Shown one piece after another: positions 1 to 7,567 of a DNA stretch of 32,610 nucleotides. The DNA lies in assembly GCA_902537905.1 (NCBI GenBank), contig CACBDD010000009.1, forward strand, positions 1-32,610, written 5' to 3'. Under the pieces are notes generated by a model. That model was not told where the DNA came from. It did no database searches and worked only from the letters and a program-made list of their open reading frames with translations. The translations under genes and the position numbers were made by a program. Positions within the stretch are counted from its first letter, which is position 1. The number at the start of each line of letters is the position of its first letter. The stretch comes from an uncultured Pelagibacteraceae bacterium (GTDB lineage Bacteria; Pseudomonadota; Alphaproteobacteria; Pelagibacterales; Pelagibacteraceae).

Positions 1-400
1 TAATTAAAATTACAGTTGGAATTTCATTAATAATTCTAAAGAATTTAGCAGATCTTGTGTTTGTAGAATTTTTTATGCTAACAAGACATTTGCCTAAAAA
101 GTCATTATAGGCTGATAGTAAAACTATCAAAACGATCTTTATTTGAAACCACAGCTGTAAAAAAATTTCTATTCCATTTAAATAAATCAAAACCAATCCA
201 AACACCCAAGTAAATATCATTGCGGGACGCATAATATAAAAGAATAATTTTCTCTCCATTACTTCAAATATATCAGTGGCTTCTTTTTTTTCTTTATTCT
301 CAACATGATAAACAAAAATTCTTGGTAAATATAAGAGACCAGCCATCCAGGAAACGACTGCTATTAAATGTAGAGATTTAAATAGTAAATATGTATTCAT
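1..400 (-). CDS. hemJ: Protoporphyrinogen IX oxidase HemJ (partial, C-terminus outside window)
   Basis: HemJ is a membrane protein that oxidises protoporphyrinogen IX to protoporphyrin IX, the penultimate step of heme synthesis; it replaces HemG/HemY in most alphaproteobacteria. The frame begins at ATG 400 and stays open to the window edge, giving about 133 residues of a family usually near 145, so only a short C-terminal piece is missing. Visible hallmarks are the early hydrophobic segment with HLIAVVSWMAGLLYLPR (about residues 11-27, including the conserved His), then VYHVE, and a second membrane segment after MERKLFYYIMRPAM. It starts 3 bases after the hemH stop, so hemE-hemH-hemJ is very likely one transcript. 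The next enzyme, ferrochelatase, is its immediate upstream neighbour, which supports the call. Confidence 0.9.
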   Translation of the reverse strand, partial: MNTYLLFKSLHLIAVVSWMAGLLYLPRIFVYHVENKEKKEATDIFEVMERKLFFYIMRPAMIFTWVFGLVLIYLNGIEIFLQLWFQIKIVLIVLLSAYNDFLGKCLVSIKNSTNTRSAKFFRIINEIPTVILI

Positions 401-403
401 TGA

Positions 404-1396
404 TCAAAGATTGTTTTCAATTAAAGACTTTATCAAAAATATATGATCGTCATTGTCATTTAAGCATGGAACCATATCAAAATTTGATCCTCCAGCATTT
501 ATAAAACTTTCTTTTCCTTGAATTAATATTTCTTCTAATGTTTCTACACAGTCAGATGAAAAACCTGGACAAATTGTTAGAACATTCTTAATTCCCTCTC
601 TGGGTAAATTTTCTAGAGTTTTGTCAGTATATGGTTGCAACCATTCTTGTGGACCAAATCTTGACTGAAAAGTAGTCTTAATTTTTATAGAATTAAACTT
701 TTCTGAAATAAGTCTCGTTGTTTTATGACAATAGCAATGATAAGGGTCTCCTTTATCAAAATATTTTTTTGGTATCCCGTGGTATGAGGCTATGATTAGA
801 TCTGGCTTCCAATTAATTTCATTAATTTTTTTATTAATCGAATTAACTAGTGCATCGATGTATAGTGGATTAGATTCATAATGTGGTATTATTTTTAAGG
901 AAGGTTGCCATCTCATTTTCATGAGTGTTCTATAAACTTCATCACAAACTGTTGCCGTTGTTGCTGCTGCATATTGAGGATAAAGAGGCAAAATTACTAA
1001 ATTTTCACATCCCATCTCATGTAATTTATGTATCTTCTTTTTAATACTTGGATTTCCATACCTCATCGCAAAATCTAAAATGATATTTTCTTTTTGTAAT
1101 GACTGAGAGGTTTTTTCACTTTGTTTTTTTGTATAATAAAGAAGTGGAGATATATTTTCATTTTTCATCCAAATTTCTTTATAAGCCTTAGCGGTTTTTG
1201 AAGGTCTAAAAGTTAAAATAAATAAATTTAAAATTATTTGCCAAATTATAGGATTTACTTCGATCACTCTTTTATCTGACAAAAATTCTTTTAAATATTT
1301 CCTAATATCAAACCAGTTTGTTGAATCTGGTGTGCCCAAATTAATTATGAGCACGCCTGTTTTTCCATAATTTACTGGTGGATGATTTTTATCCAT
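404..1396 (-). CDS. hemH: Ferrochelatase
   Basis: Ferrochelatase inserts Fe2+ into protoporphyrin IX to make protoheme, the last step of the heme pathway. The 330-residue product matches the usual 320-350 length. Near the N-terminus is GVLIINLGTPDS; the middle carries ASYHGIPKKYFDKGDPY, containing the conserved catalytic His, followed by the HCYCHKT segment; then FQSRFGPQEWLQPYTD and the late CVETLEEI metal/active-site region. The gene sits 3 bases downstream of hemE and 3 bases upstream of hemJ, so the three late heme enzymes are co-transcribed and closely coupled. I see no transmembrane anchor; bacterial ferrochelatases are soluble or peripheral. Identification is firm. Confidence 0.97.
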   Translation of the reverse strand: MDKNHPPVNYGKTGVLIINLGTPDSTNWFDIRKYLKEFLSDKRVIEVNPIIWQIILNLFILTFRPSKTAKAYKEIWMKNENISPLLYYTKKQSEKTSQSLQKENIILDFAMRYGNPSIKKKIHKLHEMGCENLVILPLYPQYAAATTATVCDEVYRTLMKMRWQPSLKIIPHYESNPLYIDALVNSINKKINEINWKPDLIIASYHGIPKKYFDKGDPYHCYCHKTTRLISEKFNSIKIKTTFQSRFGPQEWLQPYTDKTLENLPREGIKNVLTICPGFSSDCVETLEEILIQGKESFINAGGSNFDMVPCLNDNDDHIFLIKSLIENNL

Positions 1397-1399
1397 AGT

Positions 1400-2401
1400 T
1401 TAATTATTTTTTACTATTTTAATTAAATTTTCGACCATTTCTGGTTTAGTTTCAGGAAGAATACCATGCCCCAAATTAAATATATATGGGTGATCTTTAA
1501 AAATTTCTAAATACTTACTTGTTTCTTTTTTCAAATTTTCATAATCAGATAATAAAACCTTAGGATCTAGACCACCTTGTATGGGGATTTTAATATCTTT
1601 TAGTATTTTCTTTGGATCAACATTATAATCAATACTTATCGCGTCAGGTTTAACAATTTCACAAAATTCTTTATAGTTTTTAATTTCTCTTGGAAAACAT
1701 ATTACTGGTACATTTAAAGATTTAACATAATCCACTAAATTCAAAGTAGGAGTATAAATATAATTTGGAAGATCTTTTTCTTCTAATAAACCAGCCCAGC
1801 TATCAAAGATTTGAATAACGTTTGCTCCATTATCTATTTGATTTTTAATATGAACTTTTAAAAATTTTTCTATAAGTAATAAAATTCTATTTATTAAAAA
1901 TTCGTCTTTAAAAAAATTTTTATTCAAATCTTTTTTTGGAGATTTTAAATTAATCATATAGACTAGAAGAGTCCACGGCGCTCCAACAAATCCTATAGTA
2001 TTTTTATCTTTTACAATTGGATCAGAGCTTACTTTTTTAATTGCTTTATAAACAGGATATATTTTTTCAACAAAATCTATCTCATCCAATTTTGCTATCT
2101 TTTTTACATCTAGATTTTCTAATATAGGACCAAAATTTTTCTCAAATTTTACTTTTTGTCCTAGACCATAAGGTAACATTAAAATATCAGAAAAGATTAT
2201 TGCAGCGTCAATATCAAATCTTTTTAACGGTTGTAATGTTATTTCAGCTGATAAGTTATCATTTAAACATAAATTAATAAAATCAGGATTTTTTTTCCTT
2301 ATTTCTCTAAACTCAGGTAAATATCTACCTGCCTGTCTCATTATCCATAACGGATTAAATGAGGTCTCTTTGTTAATAATTACTTTGTTTAAAGGTTTCA
2401 T
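1400..2401 (-). CDS. hemE: Uroporphyrinogen decarboxylase
   Basis: HemE removes the four acetate carboxyl groups of uroporphyrinogen III to give coproporphyrinogen III in the cytoplasm. The 333-residue protein is close to the usual length. The N-terminal signature PLWIMRQAGRYLPEFREIR (about residues 17-35) holds the conserved Arg residues that bind the substrate carboxylates; FSDILMLPYGLG supplies the catalytic Asp region; GFVGAPWTLLVYMI and the late GLDPKVLL and LGHGILPET segments are also typical. It is the first gene of the leftward hemE-hemH-hemJ cluster. Its start borders the gene-free interval 2402-2667, where a candidate -10 (TATAAT read leftward at 2435-2430) lies just beside a DnaA-box match. 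In Caulobacter the same gene flanks the chromosome origin. Confidence 0.97.
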   Translation of the reverse strand: MKPLNKVIINKETSFNPLWIMRQAGRYLPEFREIRKKNPDFINLCLNDNLSAEITLQPLKRFDIDAAIIFSDILMLPYGLGQKVKFEKNFGPILENLDVKKIAKLDEIDFVEKIYPVYKAIKKVSSDPIVKDKNTIGFVGAPWTLLVYMINLKSPKKDLNKNFFKDEFLINRILLLIEKFLKVHIKNQIDNGANVIQIFDSWAGLLEEKDLPNYIYTPTLNLVDYVKSLNVPVICFPREIKNYKEFCEIVKPDAISIDYNVDPKKILKDIKIPIQGGLDPKVLLSDYENLKKETSKYLEIFKDHPYIFNLGHGILPETKPEMVENLIKIVKNN

Positions 2402-2667
2402 ATAAAAGTCTTATAATTATTGTAGTATTATTATATCTTGTGAATAAAGAAGATTATTTTTTATAAACATTATACTCACAATTTACTAACAAGTTTGATG
2501 ATTAAAATTGTTTAAAATGAAGCTTTTTTGATTATTTCAATTTTTGTGGATTGTTTTAGCTTATTTATTATTATTGTTAATAAAAGTCAGGTTTTACAGA
2601 TGTTATTGGAGAAATTTAAAATTGTATAATTTAATCAAAATAATACACGTTTATTAACAATTTATTT
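2402..2667. other. Candidate chromosomal replication origin in the hemE-ppsR gap
   Basis: A 266-bp gene-free, very AT-rich interval, the longest in the window, with genes leaving it in both directions. It holds a perfect match to the DnaA-box consensus TTATNCACA at 2439-2447 (TGTGAATAA on the plus strand). One-mismatch forms lie at 2575-2583 (TGTTAATAA) and 2651-2659 (TTATTAACA), and two-mismatch forms at 2472-2480, 2545-2553 and 2641-2649. The Caulobacter origin lies between hemE and the RP001 gene, whose family is the one encoded at 2668, so position supports the call. A minus-strand TATAAT (2435-2430) and a plus-strand TATAAT (2625-2630) could serve hemE and ppsR. I found no TTAA-N7-TTAA CtrA site. 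Near matches are expected by chance in AT-rich DNA, so the call rests mainly on synteny. Confidence 0.5.
2603..2630 (+). promoter_or_regulatory. Candidate sigma-70 promoter for ppsR-maf-aroE-coaE-dnaQ
   Basis: A perfect -10 hexamer TATAAT at 2625-2630 is preceded by TTATTG at 2603-2608 with a 16-base spacer. It lies 37 bases before the ppsR ATG at 2668. The -35 is weak and the region is AT-rich, so a chance match is possible. Confidence 0.4.
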
Positions 2668-3495
2668 ATGAGCAATACATATCAAATTTATTTAATTTCC
2701 GACTCAACAGGAGAAACTTTAGATAGAATATTTTTGGCTCTTAAAGCACAATTCTTAAATATAAATTATAAGGTTCATTCTTACTCTTTTACAAGGACAG
2801 AAAATCAAATTTTAAAAATTTTAGAAGATGCAAAAAAAAGTGAAAATTCAATAATTTTATACACTATTGTAGAAAACAACCTTGCCAAATATTTAGCGAA
2901 CGAAAGTGAAAAAAAAAAGATACCTTGTTTTGGAGTGTTAGGTAATTTAATTTTAAATTTTTCTAAAATTTTAAATCAAAAAGCCTCACATGAACCAAGT
3001 GGACAACATGTTTTGAATGATGAGTATTATGACAGAATTGAAGCAATTCAGTTTACCATGAACCATGATGATGGAAATTTACTTAGTGAAGTTGAGAAAT
3101 CTGACATCATTCTTGTTGGTGTTAGTAGAACTAGCAAAACGCCAACTTCTATATATCTAGCTAATAAAGGATTTAAAACTTCGAACATTCCTTTGGTAAA
3201 TGAGAATTCTTTACCAGAAAACCTTAAAAAAAATCCTCATATGACTTGTGTCGTTGGATTAAGCACAGAGCCCGAAAGATTGGCTGATCTAAGAAAAAAT
3301 AGAATGAATTCATTAAAAGAAAATGAAAGTATAAATTATACCAATTTAGATAGTATTAAAAAAGAAGTTCTTGAAGCTAAAAAAACATTTCAAAAATATA
3401 AATGGCCTTTAATTGATGTAACAAGAAAATCTGTTGAAGAAACCGCTGCTTCTATTATTAAAATACACGAAATATACTTAAATAATGCTAAATAA
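2668..3495 (+). CDS. ppsR: PEP synthase/PPDK regulatory kinase-pyrophosphorylase (DUF299, RP001-type)
   Basis: This family switches PEP synthetase or pyruvate phosphate dikinase off and on by ADP-dependent phosphorylation of a threonine and by phosphate-dependent dephosphorylation, so it controls pyruvate-to-PEP flux. The 275-residue protein has the family's N-terminal YLISDSTGET motif and the P-loop-like nucleotide-binding segment GVSRTSKTPTSIYLA (about residues 161-175), then NIPLVNE and the C-terminal WPLIDVTRKSVEETAA. Length and motifs are normal. It is the first gene right of the candidate origin and overlaps maf by 11 bases. The partner enzyme is not in this window, so whether it acts on PpsA or PPDK cannot be told; most alphaproteobacterial members pair with PPDK. 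Confidence 0.93.
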   Translation: MSNTYQIYLISDSTGETLDRIFLALKAQFLNINYKVHSYSFTRTENQILKILEDAKKSENSIILYTIVENNLAKYLANESEKKKIPCFGVLGNLILNFSKILNQKASHEPSGQHVLNDEYYDRIEAIQFTMNHDDGNLLSEVEKSDIILVGVSRTSKTPTSIYLANKGFKTSNIPLVNENSLPENLKKNPHMTCVVGLSTEPERLADLRKNRMNSLKENESINYTNLDSIKKEVLEAKKTFQKYKWPLIDVTRKSVEETAASIIKIHEIYLNNAK

Positions 3496-4072
3496 AATTA
3501 TCCTAGCATCTAAAAGTAAAGTTAGAAAAGATATTTTAGATAAAAATGATATTGAAAGCATTGTAGAACCTTCAAACGTTGATGAAGATATTGTAAAATT
3601 AGCTTTGATTAAAGAAAATGCTACTCCAGAAATTATTTCTAAAAATTTGGCAGAATTAAAAGCAAATAAGGTAAGTGTTAAAAAATATGATGAAATAGTG
3701 CTTGGTGCAGACAGCGTTATTGATTTAGATGGAGAATTAATATCAAAACCGGAGAGCAGAAAAGAAGCAATGACAATATTAAAAAAACTTAATGGCAAAT
3801 TACACTTTTTAATAAGCTCTGTTTGTATTTCAAAAAACGGTTCGATGATTTGGAATTACACTGATAAGGCTACTTTAAAAATGAAAAATTTATCAGATTC
3901 TGAATTAGAAGAATATTTATCTAAAATAACAGATGAAAATCTTTATGCTTATAATGTTTATCAAATTGAGGGAGAAGGTAGAAATCTCTTCAGCAGCATA
4001 GAAGGAGATGAAGATACAATAATGGGCTTACCGATAAAAAAAATTAAAGAATATTTAAATTTACAAAAATGA
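3485..4072 (+). CDS. maf: Maf-family nucleoside triphosphate pyrophosphatase
   Basis: Maf proteins hydrolyse non-canonical or bulk nucleoside triphosphates to monophosphates plus pyrophosphate and act as house-cleaning enzymes; overexpression can block septation. The 195-residue product has the N-terminal signature in the form ILASKSKVRKDIL (family form LASxSPRR), so the usual Pro-Arg-Arg is replaced by Lys-Val-Arg. It keeps the catalytic-region VLGADSVI and later GEGRNLFSSIEGD and MGLPI. It overlaps ppsR by 11 bases and aroE by 4, implying translational coupling. The changed signature makes substrate preference uncertain, but fold, length and the conserved ppsR-maf-aroE-coaE-dnaQ order make membership secure. 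Confidence 0.88.
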   Translation: MLNKIILASKSKVRKDILDKNDIESIVEPSNVDEDIVKLALIKENATPEIISKNLAELKANKVSVKKYDEIVLGADSVIDLDGELISKPESRKEAMTILKKLNGKLHFLISSVCISKNGSMIWNYTDKATLKMKNLSDSELEEYLSKITDENLYAYNVYQIEGEGRNLFSSIEGDEDTIMGLPIKKIKEYLNLQK

Positions 4073-4863
4073 CAAAATATTTTGTAATTGGAAACCCAAT
4101 TAAACACTCTTTGTCACCAAGACTCCATAATTATTGGTTAAAGCAAAATAATATCAATGCAGTTTATCAAAAAATTAAACTTGAAGAAAATGAAATTGAA
4201 AATTTTATTTCTAAAATTAAGAATCAAGAAATAAATGGCTGTAATGTTACTGTTCCATTTAAAAAAACTGTAATTCCTTTTTTAGATAAATTAAGTTTAG
4301 AAGCAGAACAAACACAATCGGTGAATACAATTAGTTTTCATAATGGCAATTTGGTTGGTCACAATACAGATATTGGTGGTTTTCAAAAAGCAATAAATAA
4401 TTTGAATTATAATATTAAAGATAAAAAAATTTTAATTTTGGGTGCAGGTGGAGTAGTTCCATCAATAATTTTTGCTTTAAACAAAATGGAAGTATCCAAA
4501 ATAATTGTAACTAATAGAACTTATAAGAAAGCTGAAAATTTAAAATCCCAATTTAACAAAATTAACATTGTAAATTGGGGTGAGGTACCTGACTTTGATA
4601 TGATTATAAATGCAACTAGTTTGGGTTTAAATAATGAGACTATTAATTTAAATACTTCTGATATTGGTGACGGCAAGTTGTTTTATGATGTGATTTATAA
4701 TCCCAGTGAAACCAATTTTTTAAAAGAGGGAAAAAAATTGGGAAACCAAACAGAAAATGGTAAATTCATGTTTATTTATCAGGCTTTCGAAGCATTTAAA
4801 TTGTGGCATGACATTGAGCCAAGTGTAAATAATGAGGTTCTTAATTTATTAGACAATGATTAG
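4069..4863 (+). CDS. aroE: Shikimate dehydrogenase (NADP+)
   Basis: AroE reduces 3-dehydroshikimate to shikimate with NADPH on the route to chorismate and aromatic amino acids. The 264-residue protein shows the substrate-binding start NPIKHSLSPRLHN (about residues 8-20), NVTVPFKKTVIP with the catalytic Lys (about 59-70), the GHNTDIGGF segment, and the Rossmann glycine loop ILGAGGVVPSI (about 124-134). The basic residues after the second strand (TNRTYKK) fit NADP preference. It overlaps maf by 4 bases and coaE by 8, so it is an internal gene of the ppsR-dnaQ operon. Nothing appears missing. Confidence 0.95.
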   Translation: MTKYFVIGNPIKHSLSPRLHNYWLKQNNINAVYQKIKLEENEIENFISKIKNQEINGCNVTVPFKKTVIPFLDKLSLEAEQTQSVNTISFHNGNLVGHNTDIGGFQKAINNLNYNIKDKKILILGAGGVVPSIIFALNKMEVSKIIVTNRTYKKAENLKSQFNKINIVNWGEVPDFDMIINATSLGLNNETINLNTSDIGDGKLFYDVIYNPSETNFLKEGKKLGNQTENGKFMFIYQAFEAFKLWHDIEPSVNNEVLNLLDND

Positions 4864-5425
4864 AATAGGCATAGTTGGAGATATTGGATCTGGAAAAACA
4901 TTTGTGGCAAATAATTTTGGATATCCAGTTTTTAACGCCGATAACGAGGTATCAAAACTTTATAAAAAAGACAGAAAAATTTACTTAAAACTAAAAAAAA
5001 GATTACCTAAATATATTTTTACCTTTCCAATAGATAAGAACGAAATTACAAAAGCAATATTAACAAACAAAAACAATCTTAAAAAAATAATTAATATCGT
5101 ACATAAAGAAATTAGAGAAAAATTAAAAATATTTTTAGAAAAAAATAAAAATAAAAAATTTGTTATTTTGGATATTCCTTTACTAATTGAAAATAAAATT
5201 TTTAATAGGAATGATGTATTAGTTTTTGTTGACTCTAAAAAGAAAGATATTGACAAAAAAATTAAAAAAAGGCCAAATTCTAATATTAAAATAATAAATA
5301 TGTTTAGAAAAATACAATTTAATCCAAATTATAAAAAGAAAAAATCACACTTCATAATTAAAAATACTTTTACAGAAAAGCCTGTTAAAAAAAAGATAGA
5401 AAAAATTTTAAAAGAAATTTCTTGA
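4856..5425 (+). CDS. coaE: Dephospho-CoA kinase
   Basis: CoaE phosphorylates the 3'-hydroxyl of dephospho-CoA with ATP in the last step of coenzyme A synthesis. The 189-residue protein has an N-terminal Walker A loop GDIGSGKT (residues 8-15), the FNADNEVSKLY segment that corresponds to the conserved DAD motif, and the central VILDIPLLIE stretch that binds substrate. It is extremely lysine-rich, and the second half (about residues 120-189) is more divergent than the first, as in AT-rich streamlined genomes. It overlaps aroE by 8 bases and abuts dnaQ with no gap. Motif content and aroE-coaE-dnaQ synteny identify it despite drift. Confidence 0.9.
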   Translation: MIRIGIVGDIGSGKTFVANNFGYPVFNADNEVSKLYKKDRKIYLKLKKRLPKYIFTFPIDKNEITKAILTNKNNLKKIINIVHKEIREKLKIFLEKNKNKKFVILDIPLLIENKIFNRNDVLVFVDSKKKDIDKKIKKRPNSNIKIINMFRKIQFNPNYKKKKSHFIIKNTFTEKPVKKKIEKILKEIS

Positions 5426-6088
5426 ATGAAGGAAATAGTTTTAGATACAGAAACAACAGGAATATCCGTAAAAGATGGCCATAGAATTGTAGAAATTGGT
5501 TGTGTAGAACTAGATAATTTAATCCCCACTAAAAATAAATTTCATTGTTATCTCAATCCCGAAAGGAAAGTTTCTGAAAAAGCATTTGAAGTACATGGTT
5601 ATTCCGATGAATTTTTATCAAAGCAAAAAAAATTTAGTGAAGTGGTGAATGATTTTTTAGAATTTATTAAAGATAAAAGACTAGTTATACACAATGCAGA
5701 GTTTGATCTTGCTCATTTAAATAATGAACTAAATTTGTTCGGAAAAAATAATATACAAAATGAAATTGTGGATACATTAACGTTAGCAAGAGATAAATAT
5801 CCAGGATCACAAGTTAGCTTAGATGCTTTGTGTAAAAGATTTAGAATTGACAATTCAAGAAGAACACACCATACAGCTTTGATAGACTGTGATTTATTAG
5901 CAAAAGTATATATTAATCTACTTGATCAAAAAGAACCGACATTAGATTTGAAACAAAATCTAGAATTTGTGGAAAATCAAAGTTCAAAAATTGAATATTA
6001 TAAAAAGGTAATTTTACCTTCAAATGAAGAATTAGAAAAACACAAAGAGTATTTAAAAAATAGCTTAAAAAAGAACTATTTTAATTAA
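5426..6088 (+). CDS. dnaQ: DNA polymerase III epsilon subunit (3'-5' proofreading exonuclease)
   Basis: DnaQ is the proofreading exonuclease of the replicative polymerase core. The 220-residue protein shows all three DEDDh exonuclease motifs: Exo I LDTETTG (residues 6-12), Exo II HNAEFDLAHLN (about 89-99), and Exo III HHTALIDCDLLAKVY (about 148-162) with the catalytic His and Asp. The C-terminal tail should bind the alpha subunit and ends in a lysine-rich stretch. It begins immediately after the coaE stop and is last of the ppsR operon. Its 3' end overlaps that of the opposing secB gene by 8 bases, with no room for a separate terminator. Confidence 0.95.
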   Translation: MKEIVLDTETTGISVKDGHRIVEIGCVELDNLIPTKNKFHCYLNPERKVSEKAFEVHGYSDEFLSKQKKFSEVVNDFLEFIKDKRLVIHNAEFDLAHLNNELNLFGKNNIQNEIVDTLTLARDKYPGSQVSLDALCKRFRIDNSRRTHHTALIDCDLLAKVYINLLDQKEPTLDLKQNLEFVENQSSKIEYYKKVILPSNEELEKHKEYLKNSLKKNYFN

Positions 6089-6512
6089 ATTTTTGTTTAT
6101 ATAAATTTTCAAAATCAACTTTTTTTTCAAATTTTATATTAGGGTAACCTGAATTATGCAGTAAATTTAAAAGAGCTTTTTCTAAATATGGATAAATTTT
6201 TGTTTGAACATCACACAGTATAATTTGTTCTAATTCTTTTTTATCTTCAATTTCAGCATTGAGTTTTATTATTGTTGAATAAACAATTTCAAAATATGAT
6301 TTTTTTTTGGTTTCCTCTTTGTCTTCAAATTTAAAAGTTGTGTTAATTTCAATCATTTTATTTTTCAAAGCCTTAGAATTTATATCAATGCCTAATTGAT
6401 ATTTATTAATTCTATCTCTAACAAATAAATAAGTTTCTACATCTGGTGTTTCGGAAGAAAGATCTTTTATATACTTTCCTAATATTTCGTACTTATTTGA
6501 CATCGTGTTCAT
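6081..6512 (-). CDS. secB: Protein-export chaperone SecB
   Basis: SecB is a tetrameric cytoplasmic chaperone that keeps secretory precursors unfolded and delivers them to SecA. The protein has the N-terminal region EILGKYIKDLSSETP (about residues 8-22), FKFEDKE followed by the SYFEIVYSTI strand, and the ending NSGYPNIKFEKKVDFENLY, which aligns with the SecB C-terminal core. Two in-frame starts are possible: ATG 6512 (143 residues) and ATG 6503 (140 residues, MSNKYEIL). The first has a GAAG a few bases upstream and gives a 20-base overlap with fxsA. The typical metal-binding C-tail for SecA is short or absent. It is coupled to fxsA upstream. Confidence 0.9.
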   Translation of the reverse strand: MNTMSNKYEILGKYIKDLSSETPDVETYLFVRDRINKYQLGIDINSKALKNKMIEINTTFKFEDKEETKKKSYFEIVYSTIIKLNAEIEDKKELEQIILCDVQTKIYPYLEKALLNLLHNSGYPNIKFEKKVDFENLYKQKFN

Positions 6513-6912
6513 CTATATCTTCAAATTCTCCATCTATAAAATTATTTTTTGTATTTTTTTTTGGAGAAAATTTTTTGGAAAATTTATTTAAAATAATTTT
6601 CCTGGTAAATGGAAATATTAAAAAAAAACCCAACACATCTGTTGCAAACCCTGGAATAATTAAAAGTAAAGCAGCAAAAGCAATGGTAGCTCCTGAAATT
6701 ACTTCATAGGCTGGGGTTTCTTGTTTACTTAATTGAGCGAAACCAGCTTTCAAAGTGTTTAACCCTTCATATCTTGCATAATAAACACCTAAAACAGCGG
6801 TAATAAATATTAACAAAATGGTGGTTAATGCTCCAATTTGAGCTCCTATTTTAATAAAAAGGTAAATCTCAATTACAGGTATTAAAATGATTAAAAATAA
6901 TATTGAGTTCAT
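6493..6912 (-). CDS. fxsA: FxsA-family inner membrane protein
   Basis: FxsA is a small inner-membrane protein known in E. coli for relieving F-plasmid exclusion of phage T7; its normal role is unknown. The 139-residue product has the family layout: a first membrane segment ILFLIILIPVIEIYLFI, a second around LTTILLIFITAVLGVYYAR, and a third, ATIAFAALLLIIPGFATDVLG, with the conserved LLIIPGFATDVLGFFL turn, followed by a basic and then acidic cytoplasmic tail. It is divergently arranged with the Tim44-like gene across 58 bases and overlaps secB, as in other alphaproteobacteria. Confidence 0.9.
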   Translation of the reverse strand: MNSILFLIILIPVIEIYLFIKIGAQIGALTTILLIFITAVLGVYYARYEGLNTLKAGFAQLSKQETPAYEVISGATIAFAALLLIIPGFATDVLGFFLIFPFTRKIILNKFSKKFSPKKNTKNNFIDGEFEDIDEHDVK

Positions 6913-6970
6913 TTGTCCTTAATCTAAATTGCTGGTTGAAATTAATCAATAGAGTAATTACTATCTAACT

Positions 6971-7567
6971 ATGAATTACAGTTTTGAGTATATCGATATT
7001 ATTTTGCTTGCGATGATCGCAGGGTTTATTTTTTTAAGATTGAGGGGAATTCTTGGCAAAAGAACTGGATATGAGGGAAAATCTCCAGCACAATTTCGAG
7101 AGGTTTTAAAAAATATTAAGGTTGATCAACATAAAAAACCCAGTGATAAATTTGATGATGAGGCTAAAAAAGAATTTATTAAAGGTGCTAAAATTGCTTA
7201 TGAAACAATTATTACTGATTTTAGTGATAACGATAACAAAATCACAAATGCGAAACCTTTATTGAATAAAGATATTTTTAATCAATTTGATGATGCATTA
7301 AAAGAAAGAGCAAAAAGAGGTCATGTTGCTGAAATAACTTTTATTGGAGTAAATAAAGCTGAAATAAAAGAACATAAAAAAATTGGAAATATTCTAAATG
7401 TAACAGTTGATTTTATAGCTGAGGTAATCACTTGTATAAGAGACAAAGAAAAAAAAATTGTATCCGGAGATCCTGAAAAAATTAAAAAGATTTATGATAC
7501 ATGGGTTTTCTCTAGAGATACTACTTCGGCCAATCCTAATTGGCAGCTAGTAAATATTTTAACTTAA
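6971..7567 (+). CDS. Tim44-like domain membrane-anchored protein
   Basis: The 198-residue protein begins with one membrane segment (about residues 8-26, IDIILLAMIAGFIFLRLRG) followed by GKRTGYEGK and a soluble domain. The domain has the pattern of bacterial Tim44-like proteins, relatives of the C-terminal domain of the mitochondrial import factor Tim44 (KEFIKGAKIAYETIITDF, then a VTVDFIAEV strand and a final DTWVFSRD). The bacterial role is not well defined; membrane-tethered interaction with exported or membrane proteins is proposed. It is divergent from fxsA-secB and directly abuts the Smr gene. In many alphaproteobacteria an mltA gene lies between these two, and it is absent here. Confidence 0.83.
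   Translation: MNYSFEYIDIILLAMIAGFIFLRLRGILGKRTGYEGKSPAQFREVLKNIKVDQHKKPSDKFDDEAKKEFIKGAKIAYETIITDFSDNDNKITNAKPLLNKDIFNQFDDALKERAKRGHVAEITFIGVNKAEIKEHKKIGNILNVTVDFIAEVITCIRDKEKKIVSGDPEKIKKIYDTWVFSRDTTSANPNWQLVNILT

Noticed and set aside
2502..2634. CtrA sites (TTAA-N7-TTAA) in the hemE-ppsR gap
   Set aside because: TTAA pairs are present but with spacings of 6 and 11, not 7.
3478..3798. 106-residue minus-strand frame
   Set aside because: Antisense to maf, with no motifs or context.
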